DNA of 64,000 nucleotides, taken from UBA7692 sp964650845 (GTDB taxonomy: Bacteria > Bacteroidota > Bacteroidia > Chitinophagales > LD1). Under the pieces are notes generated by a model. The model was given only the letters and a program-made list of their open reading frames with translations. It did no database searches and was not told the DNA's origin. Below, piece after piece: positions 52,276-60,872 of the stretch. The stretch's first letter is position 1, and each line of letters opens with the position of its first letter. The translations under genes and the position numbers were made by a program. The DNA is taken from assembly GCA_964650845.1 (NCBI GenBank), contig CAZYXR010000003.1, forward strand, positions 1-64,000, written 5' to 3'.

Positions 52276-53805
52276 ATGATACAAAATATTCTTAGCGAAT
52301 TAGGCATTGCCGGCAACAACCTTGGCGCATCTACCGGCAGCGCGTGGCTTAAAACAAAGAGCAATGCCATTGATTCATTTTCGCCAGTAGATGGAAAAAA
52401 AATTGCAACAGTATTTGCGGCAACAGCAAAAGATTACGACACGGTAATTAAAACATCGCAGCAATCTTTTTTGGAATGGCGCGAAATGCCCGCACCAAAA
52501 CGCGGTGAAATAGTGCGGCAAATAGGCAATGCACTGCGCGAAAAAAAGCATGCACTCGGTTCGCTTGTAAGCTACGAAATGGGTAAAAGTTTACAAGAAG
52601 GTTTAGGCGAAGTACAAGAGATGATTGACATCTGCGACTTTGCCGTTGGGCTTTCGCGCCAACTGCATGGATTGACAATGCACAGCGAAAGACCCGCGCA
52701 CAGAATGTACGAACAGTGGCATCCGATGGGAGTTGTAGGCATTATCAGTGCATTTAATTTTCCGGTGGCGGTATGGAGCTGGAATGCAATGCTGGCTTGG
52801 GTGTGCGGAGATGTGTGTGTGTGGAAGCCCAGCGAAAAAACACCATTGTGCGGCATAGCTTGCCAAAAAATTGCCGCACAGGTTTTTAAAGAAAATAACT
52901 TGCCCGAAGGTTTAAGCGGCTTAGTAATTGGCGATGCCGGCATTGGTGAGTTGATGGCAAAAGACACGCGGGTGGCGCTGGTAAGTGCAACAGGCTCTAC
53001 ACGCATGGGCAAAGCCGTGGCGCAACACGTAGCTGCGCGATTAGGCAAAAGCTTGTTGGAGCTGGGTGGCAACAATGCAATTATTGTAAGCGAATTTGCC
53101 GATTTGAATATTGCCGTGCCCGCCATTGTGTTTGGCGCAGTAGGCACTGCCGGGCAGCGTTGCACCACTACCCGCAGGTTGATTATTCACCAATCTAAAT
53201 ACAACGAATTAAAACAGCGACTGAAAAAAGCATTCGCGCAATTGCGCATCGGCAACCCCTTGGACGAAAAAAACCATGTGGGACCATTGATAGATAAAGC
53301 TGCTGTAAAACAATATGAAAAAGCGATAATGCAAGCAGCAAAAGAGGGTGGGAAAACGCTTGTAGATGGTGGCGTTTTAAAAGGTAAAGGTTTTGAAAGT
53401 GGTTGCTATGTAAAGCCTTGTATTGTTGAAGCAAAACCAAACATGAAAATTGTGCAGCACGAAACATTTGCACCTATACTTTACATCATGCCATACAACA
53501 CAATTGAAGAAGCCGTAGCCATCAACAACCATGTGGTGCAAGGGCTTTCATCATCGGTTATGACATTAAACTTGCGCGAAGCAGAATATTTTCTTTCGGC
53601 AGCAGGCAGCGATTGTGGCATTGCCAATGTAAACATAGGCACCAGCGGTGCCGAAATTGGCGGTGCTTTTGGTGGCGAAAAAGAAACCGGTGGCGGGCGC
53701 GAAAGTGGTAGCGATGCATGGAAAAACTACATGCGCAGGCAAACCAACACCATTAACTTCGGCAAACAATTGCCTTTGGCACAAGGTATAAAATTCGATT
53801 TGTAA
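52276..53805 (+). CDS. amaB: Aldehyde dehydrogenase of the ALDH7 type (aminoadipate semialdehyde / piperideine-6-carboxylate dehydrogenase)
   Basis: A 509-residue NAD-dependent dehydrogenase closely resembling antiquitin. The catalytic Cys is in TAGQRCTTTRR and the general base Glu in LLELGGNNAI. The family-specific end GGAFGGEKETGGGRESGSDAWK (in part: GGEKETGGGRESGSDAW) is intact. It oxidises 2-aminoadipate 6-semialdehyde (in equilibrium with piperideine-6-carboxylate) in lysine breakdown. Other lysine catabolic genes are not adjacent. The SxtJ gene begins nine bases after the stop, probably by chance of position. The gene symbol is by family resemblance. Confidence 0.9.
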   Translation: MIQNILSELGIAGNNLGASTGSAWLKTKSNAIDSFSPVDGKKIATVFAATAKDYDTVIKTSQQSFLEWREMPAPKRGEIVRQIGNALREKKHALGSLVSYEMGKSLQEGLGEVQEMIDICDFAVGLSRQLHGLTMHSERPAHRMYEQWHPMGVVGIISAFNFPVAVWSWNAMLAWVCGDVCVWKPSEKTPLCGIACQKIAAQVFKENNLPEGLSGLVIGDAGIGELMAKDTRVALVSATGSTRMGKAVAQHVAARLGKSLLELGGNNAIIVSEFADLNIAVPAIVFGAVGTAGQRCTTTRRLIIHQSKYNELKQRLKKAFAQLRIGNPLDEKNHVGPLIDKAAVKQYEKAIMQAAKEGGKTLVDGGVLKGKGFESGCYVKPCIVEAKPNMKIVQHETFAPILYIMPYNTIEEAVAINNHVVQGLSSSVMTLNLREAEYFLSAAGSDCGIANVNIGTSGAEIGGAFGGEKETGGGRESGSDAWKNYMRRQTNTINFGKQLPLAQGIKFDL

Positions 53806-53814
53806 TACACCACT

Positions 53815-54183
53815 ATGCAGCCTAACAGAGCAAAAGAAAATGAAACAATACTTACCTTGTGTACCGCCTTGGTAGTAATTTTTTTGGTTGTAAAAAAACA
53901 TCCAATTCAGTTGCTCTATGCCTCGGTTGCGCTTGGCGTTATCGGCATGTTTTTCGAGTGGCTTACAGCAAAAATTCATTGGGCTTGGATGAAACTTGCC
54001 GAAGCAATGGGCTGGGTAATGAACAAAGTAATTCTTGCCATAATTTTCTATGGTTTTCTGTTTCCTTTAGCCATGCTTTCAAGATTATTTGGCAACAACA
54101 GTATGCAGCTGAAACGAAAATCAGATACCTATTACCACACCCGCAATCATACTTTTGTAAAGAAGGATTTAGAGGGGCTATAA
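53815..54183 (+). CDS. SxtJ family membrane protein
   Basis: A 122-residue protein with three helices (LTLCTALVVIFLVV, LLYASVALGVIGMFFEWL, VILAIIFYGFLFPLAMLSRLF) and the family sequence LAEAMGWVMNKVILAIIFY followed by SRLFGNN and a tail with TYYHTRNH. SxtJ proteins normally sit beside a DUF5989 gene and carbamoyl- or glycosyltransferases. Here the gene is 9 bases after the ALDH7 gene, and the DUF5989 gene is in the polysaccharide operon at 27.8 kb. Role unknown, probably membrane glycan or carbamoyl transfer assembly. Confidence 0.88.
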   Translation: MQPNRAKENETILTLCTALVVIFLVVKKHPIQLLYASVALGVIGMFFEWLTAKIHWAWMKLAEAMGWVMNKVILAIIFYGFLFPLAMLSRLFGNNSMQLKRKSDTYYHTRNHTFVKKDLEGL

Positions 54184-54200
54184 CCCTTTATTGTATCAAC

Positions 54201-55448
54201 TCAAAATTGATGACTAAACAGCCCATCGCGCAATTTTGGCTCAAACCAAGTGCTTTTTGGGGGCATCACACTTCCGGCATCGGCAATGGCCATCAATTGA
54301 TTTAACGATACCGGATATAGTGCGAAAGCGATTTTCATTTCGCAAGTATTTACGCGCTTTTCCAGCTCTTCCAATCCTCTAATTCCGCCTACAAAATCTA
54401 TACGTTTATCGGTGCGTGGATCGTCAATAGCAAGCAGCGGTTGCAACAAATACTTTTGCAAAACAGTTACATCCAAAACACCAATCGGGTCGGGTGAAAC
54501 AATTTCCGGCTTTGCAGTTAAGCGATACCACACACCTTCTAAAAACATAGCAAACTGATGCAGTTGTGCGGGCTTAACATTTGCAACATTAAAATTGCCT
54601 TGCTCTATTACAAACTGCCTTTCTATTTCCTTCAGCAGTTCTGTTGCGCTCCTCCCGTTTAAGTCTTTTACAACTCGGTTATAATCCATAATTGCAATCT
54701 CAGAAGCAGGAAACAACACCGACAAAAAATAGTTGTAATCTTCTTTGCCTGTGTGGTTTGCATTGGCCTCTTTTAGCCTTGCACCGGTTTTGGCAGCAGA
54801 GGCAGCGCGGTGATGACCATCGGCAATATAGGTGTAATGAATATCGGTTTCAAATAGTTGCTGAATAGCTTTTATGGCGGTAGCTTGTTCGATTTTCCAA
54901 CCTTCGTGCTTTACACCATCGGTGGCTATAAAACTAAAAATCGGAGCTTCGTTTTTAAACTGAGTAATGATTGTATTCACAGCATCATTATCGCGATATG
55001 CTAAAAAAATGGGTCCGGTTTGTGCCTGCAAAGCATTCATGTGGCGGATGCGATCTTCTTCTTTTTCGGGTCGAGTAAATTCGTGTTTTTTTACAATGTC
55101 GTTAAAGTAATCTTCTATAGAGCAGCAAGCCACCAAGCCTGTTTGCGTGCGCCCGTTCATGGTTAATGAATAAATGTAGAAGCAATCTGTTTGTTCCTTT
55201 TGTAATACATTTTCAGCAATCAGTTTGTTTAAATTTTCTGCTGCCTTGGCATAAACACTTTCATCATACAGATTAGTGTTTTCGGGCAAGTCTATTTCGG
55301 CATGGCTGATATGCAAAAACGAATGTGGATTGCCTTCGGCCATCAGTTTTGCCTCGGCAGAGTTCATTACATCGTAAGGAAGTGCAGCAACTTTTGCAAC
55401 CAACGCTGCTGCCGGGCGCAACGCTTTAAATGGACGAACAATTGACAT
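54201..55448 (-). CDS. DUF1015 family protein
   Basis: A 415-residue cytoplasmic protein spanning the whole DUF1015 family. The start RPFKALRPAAALVAKVAALPYDVM and the region YIADGHHRAASAAK are the signatures, the latter resembling a catalytic or binding loop. SVLFPASEIAIMDYNRVVKDL and the end ALYPVSLNQLMAIADAG follow. Function is not established in the literature known to me; a serine-metabolism link has been proposed by context. It converges on the SxtJ gene with 17 bases between stops. Confidence 0.93.
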   Translation of the reverse strand: MSIVRPFKALRPAAALVAKVAALPYDVMNSAEAKLMAEGNPHSFLHISHAEIDLPENTNLYDESVYAKAAENLNKLIAENVLQKEQTDCFYIYSLTMNGRTQTGLVACCSIEDYFNDIVKKHEFTRPEKEEDRIRHMNALQAQTGPIFLAYRDNDAVNTIITQFKNEAPIFSFIATDGVKHEGWKIEQATAIKAIQQLFETDIHYTYIADGHHRAASAAKTGARLKEANANHTGKEDYNYFLSVLFPASEIAIMDYNRVVKDLNGRSATELLKEIERQFVIEQGNFNVANVKPAQLHQFAMFLEGVWYRLTAKPEIVSPDPIGVLDVTVLQKYLLQPLLAIDDPRTDKRIDFVGGIRGLEELEKRVNTCEMKIAFALYPVSLNQLMAIADAGSVMPPKSTWFEPKLRDGLFSHQF

Positions 55449-55538
55449 ATCTATAATTTATTGAGCGATGAAAATAGTTACTTTGTTGGTTTTGGTTTTT
55501 CGATTTCTTACTCATTGGCTCTAAGTCAAGGTTTTTCT

Positions 55539-55556
55539 ATATTATAAAATATTATA
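55539..55556. repeat. 10-bp spaced direct repeat upstream of amt
   Basis: ATATTATA occurs twice at a 10-base interval (55539-55546 and 55549-55556), about 25-40 bases before the -7 box of the ammonium transporter gene. One-turn spacing suits an activator site; no regulator is identified. Confidence 0.4.
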
Positions 55557-55581
55557 TGTGATTTTTTTTCTTCTTAAAGAT

Positions 55582-55589
55582 TAGTTTTG
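55582..55589 (+). promoter_or_regulatory. -7 promoter box of the ammonium transporter gene
   Basis: TAGTTTTG is an exact TAnnTTTG match 37 bases before the ATG at 55627. The -33 element is not obvious, which fits a promoter needing an activator. Confidence 0.5.
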
Positions 55590-55626
55590 CCTCCAGTTCT
55601 GAAAATTTTTTTCAAAATTTCTATCA

Positions 55627-56946
55627 ATGAAGTCAAAATTCTACATCCCATTTATAATTTTATCTATTATTTGTTGTGCAGGCTTGTTTGTAAAATTTCC
55701 TGAAGAAACGATTGTTGCAGAAGGAATAAACACGGCCGATTTGGCTTGGATGCTTTCTGCCTCGGGTTTGGTTTTATTGATGACACCCGGCTTATCGTTT
55801 TTTTATGGCGGCATGGTGAGCAAAAAAAATATCATTTCAACTATGCTACAAAGCTTTATTGCGCTTGGTGTAATTACTGTGCTGTACGTTGCTGTAGTTT
55901 TTAGCCTTTCGTTTGGCACAAGTTTTCATGGCATTATTGGCAATCCATTCGACTTTGCCCTATTTAAAGGTGTTGGGTTAAATACCAACGCTGCGCTTTC
56001 GCCAACCATTCCGCTATTGTTGTTTGCTGCTTTTCAAATGAAGTTCGCCATTATCACTCCGGCTTTAATAACAGGCAGCTTTGCCGAGCGTGTAAAGTTT
56101 AGCGGTTATTTAGTTTTTATGTGTTTGTTCTCGGTGTTTATTTATGCGCCTTTGGCGCATTGGACCTGGCACCCCGATGGTTTTTTGCGCAAATTGGGTG
56201 TACTTGATTTTGCTGGCGGCACAGTAGTACACATGAGTGCCGGCTACGCTGCACTGGCAGGTGCTTTAGTGCTTGGGCAGCGCAAATCTTTTGGCAGCAA
56301 TGCGCACACCGAGCCGGCAAATATTCCCTACATTTTGTTGGGCACAGGAATGTTGTGGTTTGGTTGGTTTGGTTTCAATGCCGGCTCTGCTTTAGGAGCA
56401 AATCAAACAGCAGTGTTGGCATTTGTAACTACGGTTGTTGCCTCTGCCTCGGCAATGATGGCTTGGGTAGGTTTTGATGCCATTCGCGGAAAAAAAGTTT
56501 CGGCAATGGGCACTTGTATTGGTGCTGTGGTTGGTTTAGTGGCTATTACTCCAGCGGCAGGGTTTGTAAATATTCCGCAGGCCTTGTTTATTGGTTTTAT
56601 ATCGGCCATAATTTCAAATCTGGCTGTTTCTACAAAAAACAAATCAAACTTGGATGATACTTTAGATGTGTTTCCCTGCCACGGTGTAGGCGGAATTTGC
56701 GGCATGATATTGACGGGTGTTTTTGCAAAAGATGTGGGCTTGGTTTATGGCGAAACAAAAACTTTTGTAATGCACCTTATCGGTTTGGTAATTGTATCGG
56801 CTTATGCATTTGTAGGCTCGTATTTATTGCTCTTGCTCACCAACAAAATTTCCCGCCTGCGCGTAAGCGAAGCGGAAGAAGAAATGGGTTTAGACCTTTC
56901 GCAACATGGCGAAAGCTATGGCAGAAAAAAAAGTGTTGAAGTATAG
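55627..56946 (+). CDS. amt: Ammonium transporter (Amt family)
   Basis: A 439-residue protein with about eleven helices. Family landmarks are TADLAWMLSASGLVLLMTPGLSF (in part: LVLLMTPGLSFFYGG), WTWHPDGFLRKLGVLDFAGG (in part), the twin-His pore pair in VVHMSAGYAAL and CHGVGGICG, and FGFNAGSALG. It brings ammonium into the cell. The usual GlnK/PII gene is not next to it. An N-terminal helix MKSKFYIPFIILSIICCAGLF may be a signal peptide, as in many Amt proteins. It converges with the E2 gene, the stops being 4 bases apart. Confidence 0.95.
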   Translation: MKSKFYIPFIILSIICCAGLFVKFPEETIVAEGINTADLAWMLSASGLVLLMTPGLSFFYGGMVSKKNIISTMLQSFIALGVITVLYVAVVFSLSFGTSFHGIIGNPFDFALFKGVGLNTNAALSPTIPLLLFAAFQMKFAIITPALITGSFAERVKFSGYLVFMCLFSVFIYAPLAHWTWHPDGFLRKLGVLDFAGGTVVHMSAGYAALAGALVLGQRKSFGSNAHTEPANIPYILLGTGMLWFGWFGFNAGSALGANQTAVLAFVTTVVASASAMMAWVGFDAIRGKKVSAMGTCIGAVVGLVAITPAAGFVNIPQALFIGFISAIISNLAVSTKNKSNLDDTLDVFPCHGVGGICGMILTGVFAKDVGLVYGETKTFVMHLIGLVIVSAYAFVGSYLLLLLTNKISRLRVSEAEEEMGLDLSQHGESYGRKKSVEV

Positions 56947-56950
56947 TTGT

Positions 56951-58168
56951 TTAAAGCACCAATCTCAACGGCTCTTCAAGATACTTTTTTACGCTTTGCA
57001 AGAATTTTGCGCCCGTTGCGCCATCTACTACACGGTGGTCGCAACCAAGCGTTACTTTCATTTTTTTCATCGCCTGAATATTACCGTTAACCACACCTAC
57101 TTCATCGCGTATTGCGCCTACTGCAAGTATGCAGGCATCGGGCGAATTGATGATAGCTGTAAACTCTTCGATACCAAACATACCAAGATTAGAAATGGTG
57201 AATGTGCTACCTTGCATATCTTCGGGCAATAGCTTTTTTGAAGTTGCTTTTTGTGCCAAAGCGCGCGCCTCGCTGCCAATTTCCTGCAAGGTTTTTCCAT
57301 CGGCAAAACGAATTACAGGAACCACCAAGCCATCTTCTACCGCCACTGCCATGCCAATGTGTACATGGTCGTTAAAACGTATAGCATCGCCAAGCCATGC
57401 AGTATTTACATTTGGATTTTCGCGCAGCGATAAGGCTACTGCTTTTATCACAAAATCGTTGAAGCTCACTTTTATTTCGGCAATATTGTTAAGCTCGGTA
57501 CGCAAAGCAACTGCTTTATCCATTGCCACATCAACAGTAAGATAAAAGTGCGGAGCTGTGTAAAGGCTTTCGCTCAACCGCTTGGCAATAGTTTTGCGCA
57601 TTTGCGACACACGCACCTCGCGCGCAGATTCTTTGCCAACAAATGCCGGCTTTGCAACGCCACCAGCCTTTACATTTTCTACATCGCGCTTCACAATTCT
57701 GCCTTCTTCGCCACTGCCTTTAACGCTATTGATGTCAATACCCTTTTCGGCTGCCAGTTTTTTTGCCAATGGGCTTGCTTTTACTCTACCATCGGCACTT
57801 GCGCTTTGGTGTTGTGTTGCAGCAGGCGCGACATTTTCAACTTTAGTTTCTGCTGTAATTGTTGCTTTTTCTTCTACAACGGCAGGCTTTTCTTCTTTTT
57901 TTGCCGTTAAAAGGTTTTCGAACGATTCGCCCTCTTTTCCCACAATGGCAATTAGGTCGCCAATCTTTAGCGAATCGCCTTTTTTGGCAGCTACATGCAA
58001 AATCACTCCGGCATAATACGACTCTAACGGAAGTGTTGCTTTATCTGTTTCTATCTCGGCAATGCTATCGCCCACCTTAATTTTATCGCCTACCTTGATT
58101 GTAATATCCGCCAAGAAGCCTTCCTCCATTGTGTCGGTCATTCTGCCAAGTGTAATTGCCTCTGCCAT
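56951..58168 (-). CDS. Dihydrolipoamide acetyltransferase (pyruvate dehydrogenase E2)
   Basis: A 405-residue 2-oxoacid dehydrogenase E2. One lipoyl domain (residues 1-78) carries the lipoylated Lys43 in EIETDKATLPLES. A peripheral-subunit-binding domain follows (KASPLAKKLAAEKGIDINSVKG, in part) and then the catalytic domain, ending with the active-site His in GCDHRVVDGATGAKFL. The ETDKAT form favours pyruvate over branched-chain substrates. Transfers the acetyl group to CoA in the mitochondrial-type complex. E1 and E3 genes are not adjacent. Confidence 0.93.
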   Translation of the reverse strand: MAEAITLGRMTDTMEEGFLADITIKVGDKIKVGDSIAEIETDKATLPLESYYAGVILHVAAKKGDSLKIGDLIAIVGKEGESFENLLTAKKEEKPAVVEEKATITAETKVENVAPAATQHQSASADGRVKASPLAKKLAAEKGIDINSVKGSGEEGRIVKRDVENVKAGGVAKPAFVGKESAREVRVSQMRKTIAKRLSESLYTAPHFYLTVDVAMDKAVALRTELNNIAEIKVSFNDFVIKAVALSLRENPNVNTAWLGDAIRFNDHVHIGMAVAVEDGLVVPVIRFADGKTLQEIGSEARALAQKATSKKLLPEDMQGSTFTISNLGMFGIEEFTAIINSPDACILAVGAIRDEVGVVNGNIQAMKKMKVTLGCDHRVVDGATGAKFLQSVKKYLEEPLRLVL

Positions 58169-58342
58169 TATTGTTTTGTTTTAAGACTGCGTAAAGAGAA
58201 CGAATATGATTTATGATTGCAAGATTAAAATTCAATTGCTGATTTTGAACATTAAAGTGCTGTTCTAAACAAATCAATTAGCAATATCCATTCGCGAAAA
58301 CCGTTCTTTTGTTTCATTTGCGCAACGAAAATTATTTCATAG

Positions 58343-58666
58343 ATGATAAAATCAATTCTCGCAACTGCATTTTTTGCCATTGTTTCATTTACCATAAACG
58401 CACAAGAAAAATACGAGTATGCTGTATTGCGTTACTATTTGATTTCGGGCGAACGATACAAAATAGAACTAAGCACCGATGAAAAAATTGAAGTTGTTGC
58501 AGAGGCTTCTACCGCGCAATACGGCAAGTGGTCGCGCGATTACGACAACACCTCTCCGGCATTAAAATGGATAAGTGAAAATAACTGGGAACCCGTTCAG
58601 TTTGCAGCGCCATCATCAAACAATAACTCCAGTTATTTCTTTCTTAGAAGAAAAAAAGCGCAGTAG
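58343..58666 (+). CDS. Small secreted protein of unknown function
   Basis: A 107-residue protein with signal peptide MIKSILATAFFAIVSFTINA, cleaved before QEKYEY. The mature part is a short beta-strand-rich domain (YEYAVLRYYLISGERYKIELS, in part) ending in FFLRRKKAQ. No family recognised. Its stop lies one base from the stop of the convergent rfbD gene. Confidence 0.7.
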   Translation: MIKSILATAFFAIVSFTINAQEKYEYAVLRYYLISGERYKIELSTDEKIEVVAEASTAQYGKWSRDYDNTSPALKWISENNWEPVQFAAPSSNNNSSYFFLRRKKAQ

Positions 58667-58667
58667 T

Positions 58668-59525
58668 TCAATTCAGTTTTTCAAAGCAATTTTTCAAACT
58701 ATCTTGCCAGTAAGGAATATTTTGATTGAAAGTAGTTTTGAATTTTTGTTTGTTTAATACACTGTATTTAGGGCGTGCTGCGGGTGTTGGATACTGGTGT
58801 GTTTCTATTGGAAAAATAGGCGTTTCAAGTTGTGCAAGATTGCGAATGGCAATGGCAAAATCGTACCAACTGCACACACCTTCATTTGAGAAATTATAAA
58901 CACCTTTTTTTTCTAAACTGTTTTTATCGACCATAATACTAAGAATTGCTTGTGCCAAATCGCGCGCATAAGTTGGCGAGCCTACTTGATCGTAAATAAC
59001 ATTCAACAGCGATTTTTCTTTGCAGAGGCGTACAATTGTTTTCACAAAATTGTTGCCAAAAGATGAATACACCCACGATGTTCTAAACACAATAGAGTCG
59101 GGCGCAAATTGCAGCGCAGATTTTTCGCCTTGCAATTTGCTTGCGCCATAAACACTTAACGGGTTTGGTGTATCGGTTTCTAAAATTGGGCGCGCAATAG
59201 TGCCATCAAAAATAAAATCGGTTGAAACATGAATCAACTTTGCACCTTTAACCGCACAAGCCTTTGCCAAAAATTCTACCGCAGTGGCATTAACTAAATA
59301 AGCGGTCTCTTTTTCGCTCTCGGCTTTATCTACCGCAGTGTATGCTGCGCAGTTTATGCAAACGTCAATTTTGTTTTCGGCAAACATTTTTTGAATGGCT
59401 GCTTCGTCAGCAATATTCAACTCGGCAGAGTCGGTAAACAAGTAATTGAAAGCAGAAAACGAATTGGCAAGCGAGCGAATTTCGCAACCTAACTGCCCAT
59501 TTGCTCCGGTAACTAATATGTTCAT
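58668..59525 (-). CDS. rfbD: dTDP-4-dehydrorhamnose reductase
   Basis: A 285-residue SDR reductase that makes dTDP-L-rhamnose. The start is MNILVTGANGQLG (59525), overlapping the stop of rfbC by one base; eight upstream codons are dropped. NAD(P) motif TGANGQLG, INCAAYTAVDKAE, STDFIFDG and YGASKLQGE (Y-x3-K) are all typical. The final part matches RmlD. It is the last gene of the EamA-CpsB-RfbC-RfbD run. rfbA and rfbB are not in the window. Confidence 0.92.
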   Translation of the reverse strand: MNILVTGANGQLGCEIRSLANSFSAFNYLFTDSAELNIADEAAIQKMFAENKIDVCINCAAYTAVDKAESEKETAYLVNATAVEFLAKACAVKGAKLIHVSTDFIFDGTIARPILETDTPNPLSVYGASKLQGEKSALQFAPDSIVFRTSWVYSSFGNNFVKTIVRLCKEKSLLNVIYDQVGSPTYARDLAQAILSIMVDKNSLEKKGVYNFSNEGVCSWYDFAIAIRNLAQLETPIFPIETHQYPTPAARPKYSVLNKQKFKTTFNQNIPYWQDSLKNCFEKLN

Positions 59526-60079
59526 CAAAATGCAAAATGGTTTACACAATCTTTAAAAAGCGGCAGCACTTTATCTTTATCGGAAACTACTGCTTCGGCT
59601 TCGTCAATTTTCCAATCAATATTTAATGAAGGGTCGTTATATCTTATGCCGCCTTCGCTTTCTTTCGAGTAAAAATTATCGCACTTGTATTGAAAAATAG
59701 TTTCGTCTTCCAACACCGAAAAGCCGTGTGCAAAACCGCGTGGAATGTATAGCTGCAACTTGTTTTCGGCCGATAATTCAATAGAATACACCTTGCCAAA
59801 AGTTGGTGAACCTTTACGAATATCCAATACTACATCTAACACTTTTCCCCTCACAACACGCACCAATTTTGCCTGCGCAAAAGGCGCATGCTGATAATGC
59901 AAACCGCGCACTACGCCTTTGTTCGATTTAGATTCGTTGTCTTGAACAAACACACTTTCAATTCCGGCATCGGCAAATGTGTTTTGGTTGAAAGATTCAA
60001 AAAAATAACCGCGCGAATCGGCAAAAACTTTAGGTTCACAAACTTTTAAATCGGGCAATCCGGTTTCAATAAATGGCAT
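59525..60079 (-). CDS. rfbC: dTDP-4-dehydrorhamnose 3,5-epimerase
   Basis: A 184-residue cupin-fold epimerase: FADSRGYFFESFN, FVQDNESKSNKGVVRGLHYQ with the catalytic His, KLVRVVRGKVLDVVLDIR, YIPRGFAHGFSVLED and a Tyr in the closing GGIRYNDPSL region. It makes the L-sugar intermediate for rhamnose. It starts one base after the stop of the CpsB-type gene and overlaps rfbD by one base, so the three genes are coupled. Confidence 0.95.
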   Translation of the reverse strand: MPFIETGLPDLKVCEPKVFADSRGYFFESFNQNTFADAGIESVFVQDNESKSNKGVVRGLHYQHAPFAQAKLVRVVRGKVLDVVLDIRKGSPTFGKVYSIELSAENKLQLYIPRGFAHGFSVLEDETIFQYKCDNFYSKESEGGIRYNDPSLNIDWKIDEAEAVVSDKDKVLPLFKDCVNHFAF

Positions 60080-60080
60080 T

Positions 60081-60836
60081 TTACAGCAGTTGGCGGTTCA
60101 GTAAATATTCGTATTCAATTATTTTGCGAACGTAAGGCAATTCGAGCGCATTTTTAAAGGTTGGAATCAACTTCATGTTGTGAATATCGGTAGCCACAAA
60201 ATCTATCATGTTGGCATCTATCAACATTTCGGCTGCTTGCTGTGCGCCTTTGCCATATACGCCTGCCAACGAACCTAAATTCATTTGAAAGTACACACCT
60301 AACTCGCGCACTTCTTCGTATGCTTCCACACTTTTGCGGTAGTAAAACGGGTATCGCTCGGGATGCGCCAAAATAACTTTGTAGCCCGCAGATTTTAGCT
60401 CAAAAATATAGGTTGTTAAACTCATTGGGGCCGACATATACGAGAGTTCTATCAAAACAAAATTGTCTTTTAAGGTCAAAAGGTTTTTGCTTTTTACTTT
60501 AGGCAATAAAGTTTCATCTACATAGTATTCGGCCGATACTTCAAAAGGAATTTCTATGCCGGCCTTTTGTAGTGCCTTGCGCACTTCATCTCTTCCTGTA
60601 AGCAAAATTTCGTTGGTGTTGTTGTAGCCATCCGTCATTACATGCGGAGTGGTAATTATTTTTTTAAAGCCCAACTGTATCAATGCTTTCACCACCTCAA
60701 CCGACTCCTCTAAAGTTTTTACACCATCGTCAATTCCCGGAATTAAATGCGAGTGAAAATCAACCGCCAAGCCGCCATAGCTTTCAAGCGGTGGTAGTTT
60801 TTCTTTCGACCCGAATAGTGAAGTAAGCCAACCCAT
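60081..60836 (-). CDS. CpsB/YwqE-type tyrosine-protein phosphatase (PHP fold)
   Basis: A 251-residue metal-dependent phosphatase of the polymerase-and-histidinol-phosphatase fold. It has VDFHSHLIPGIDDGVKTLEES at the start (in part: DFHSHLIPGIDDG), ITTPHVM, ILAHPERY and FVATDIHN, which carry the metal ligands. Such enzymes remove phosphate from bacterial tyrosine kinases that control polysaccharide chain length and export. Its place directly before rfbC supports that role. The kinase gene is not in the window. Two residues before the stop of the upstream region nothing else is encoded. Confidence 0.9.
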   Translation of the reverse strand: MGWLTSLFGSKEKLPPLESYGGLAVDFHSHLIPGIDDGVKTLEESVEVVKALIQLGFKKIITTPHVMTDGYNNTNEILLTGRDEVRKALQKAGIEIPFEVSAEYYVDETLLPKVKSKNLLTLKDNFVLIELSYMSAPMSLTTYIFELKSAGYKVILAHPERYPFYYRKSVEAYEEVRELGVYFQMNLGSLAGVYGKGAQQAAEMLIDANMIDFVATDIHNMKLIPTFKNALELPYVRKIIEYEYLLNRQLL

Positions 60837-60872
60837 AACTACAAAGAAAATATTTATGTGCTATGTATTCTG

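Noticed and set aside
52572..53168. A 198-residue open frame opposite the ALDH7 gene
   Set aside because: The ALDH7 gene is intact with all motifs, so this is an antisense shadow.
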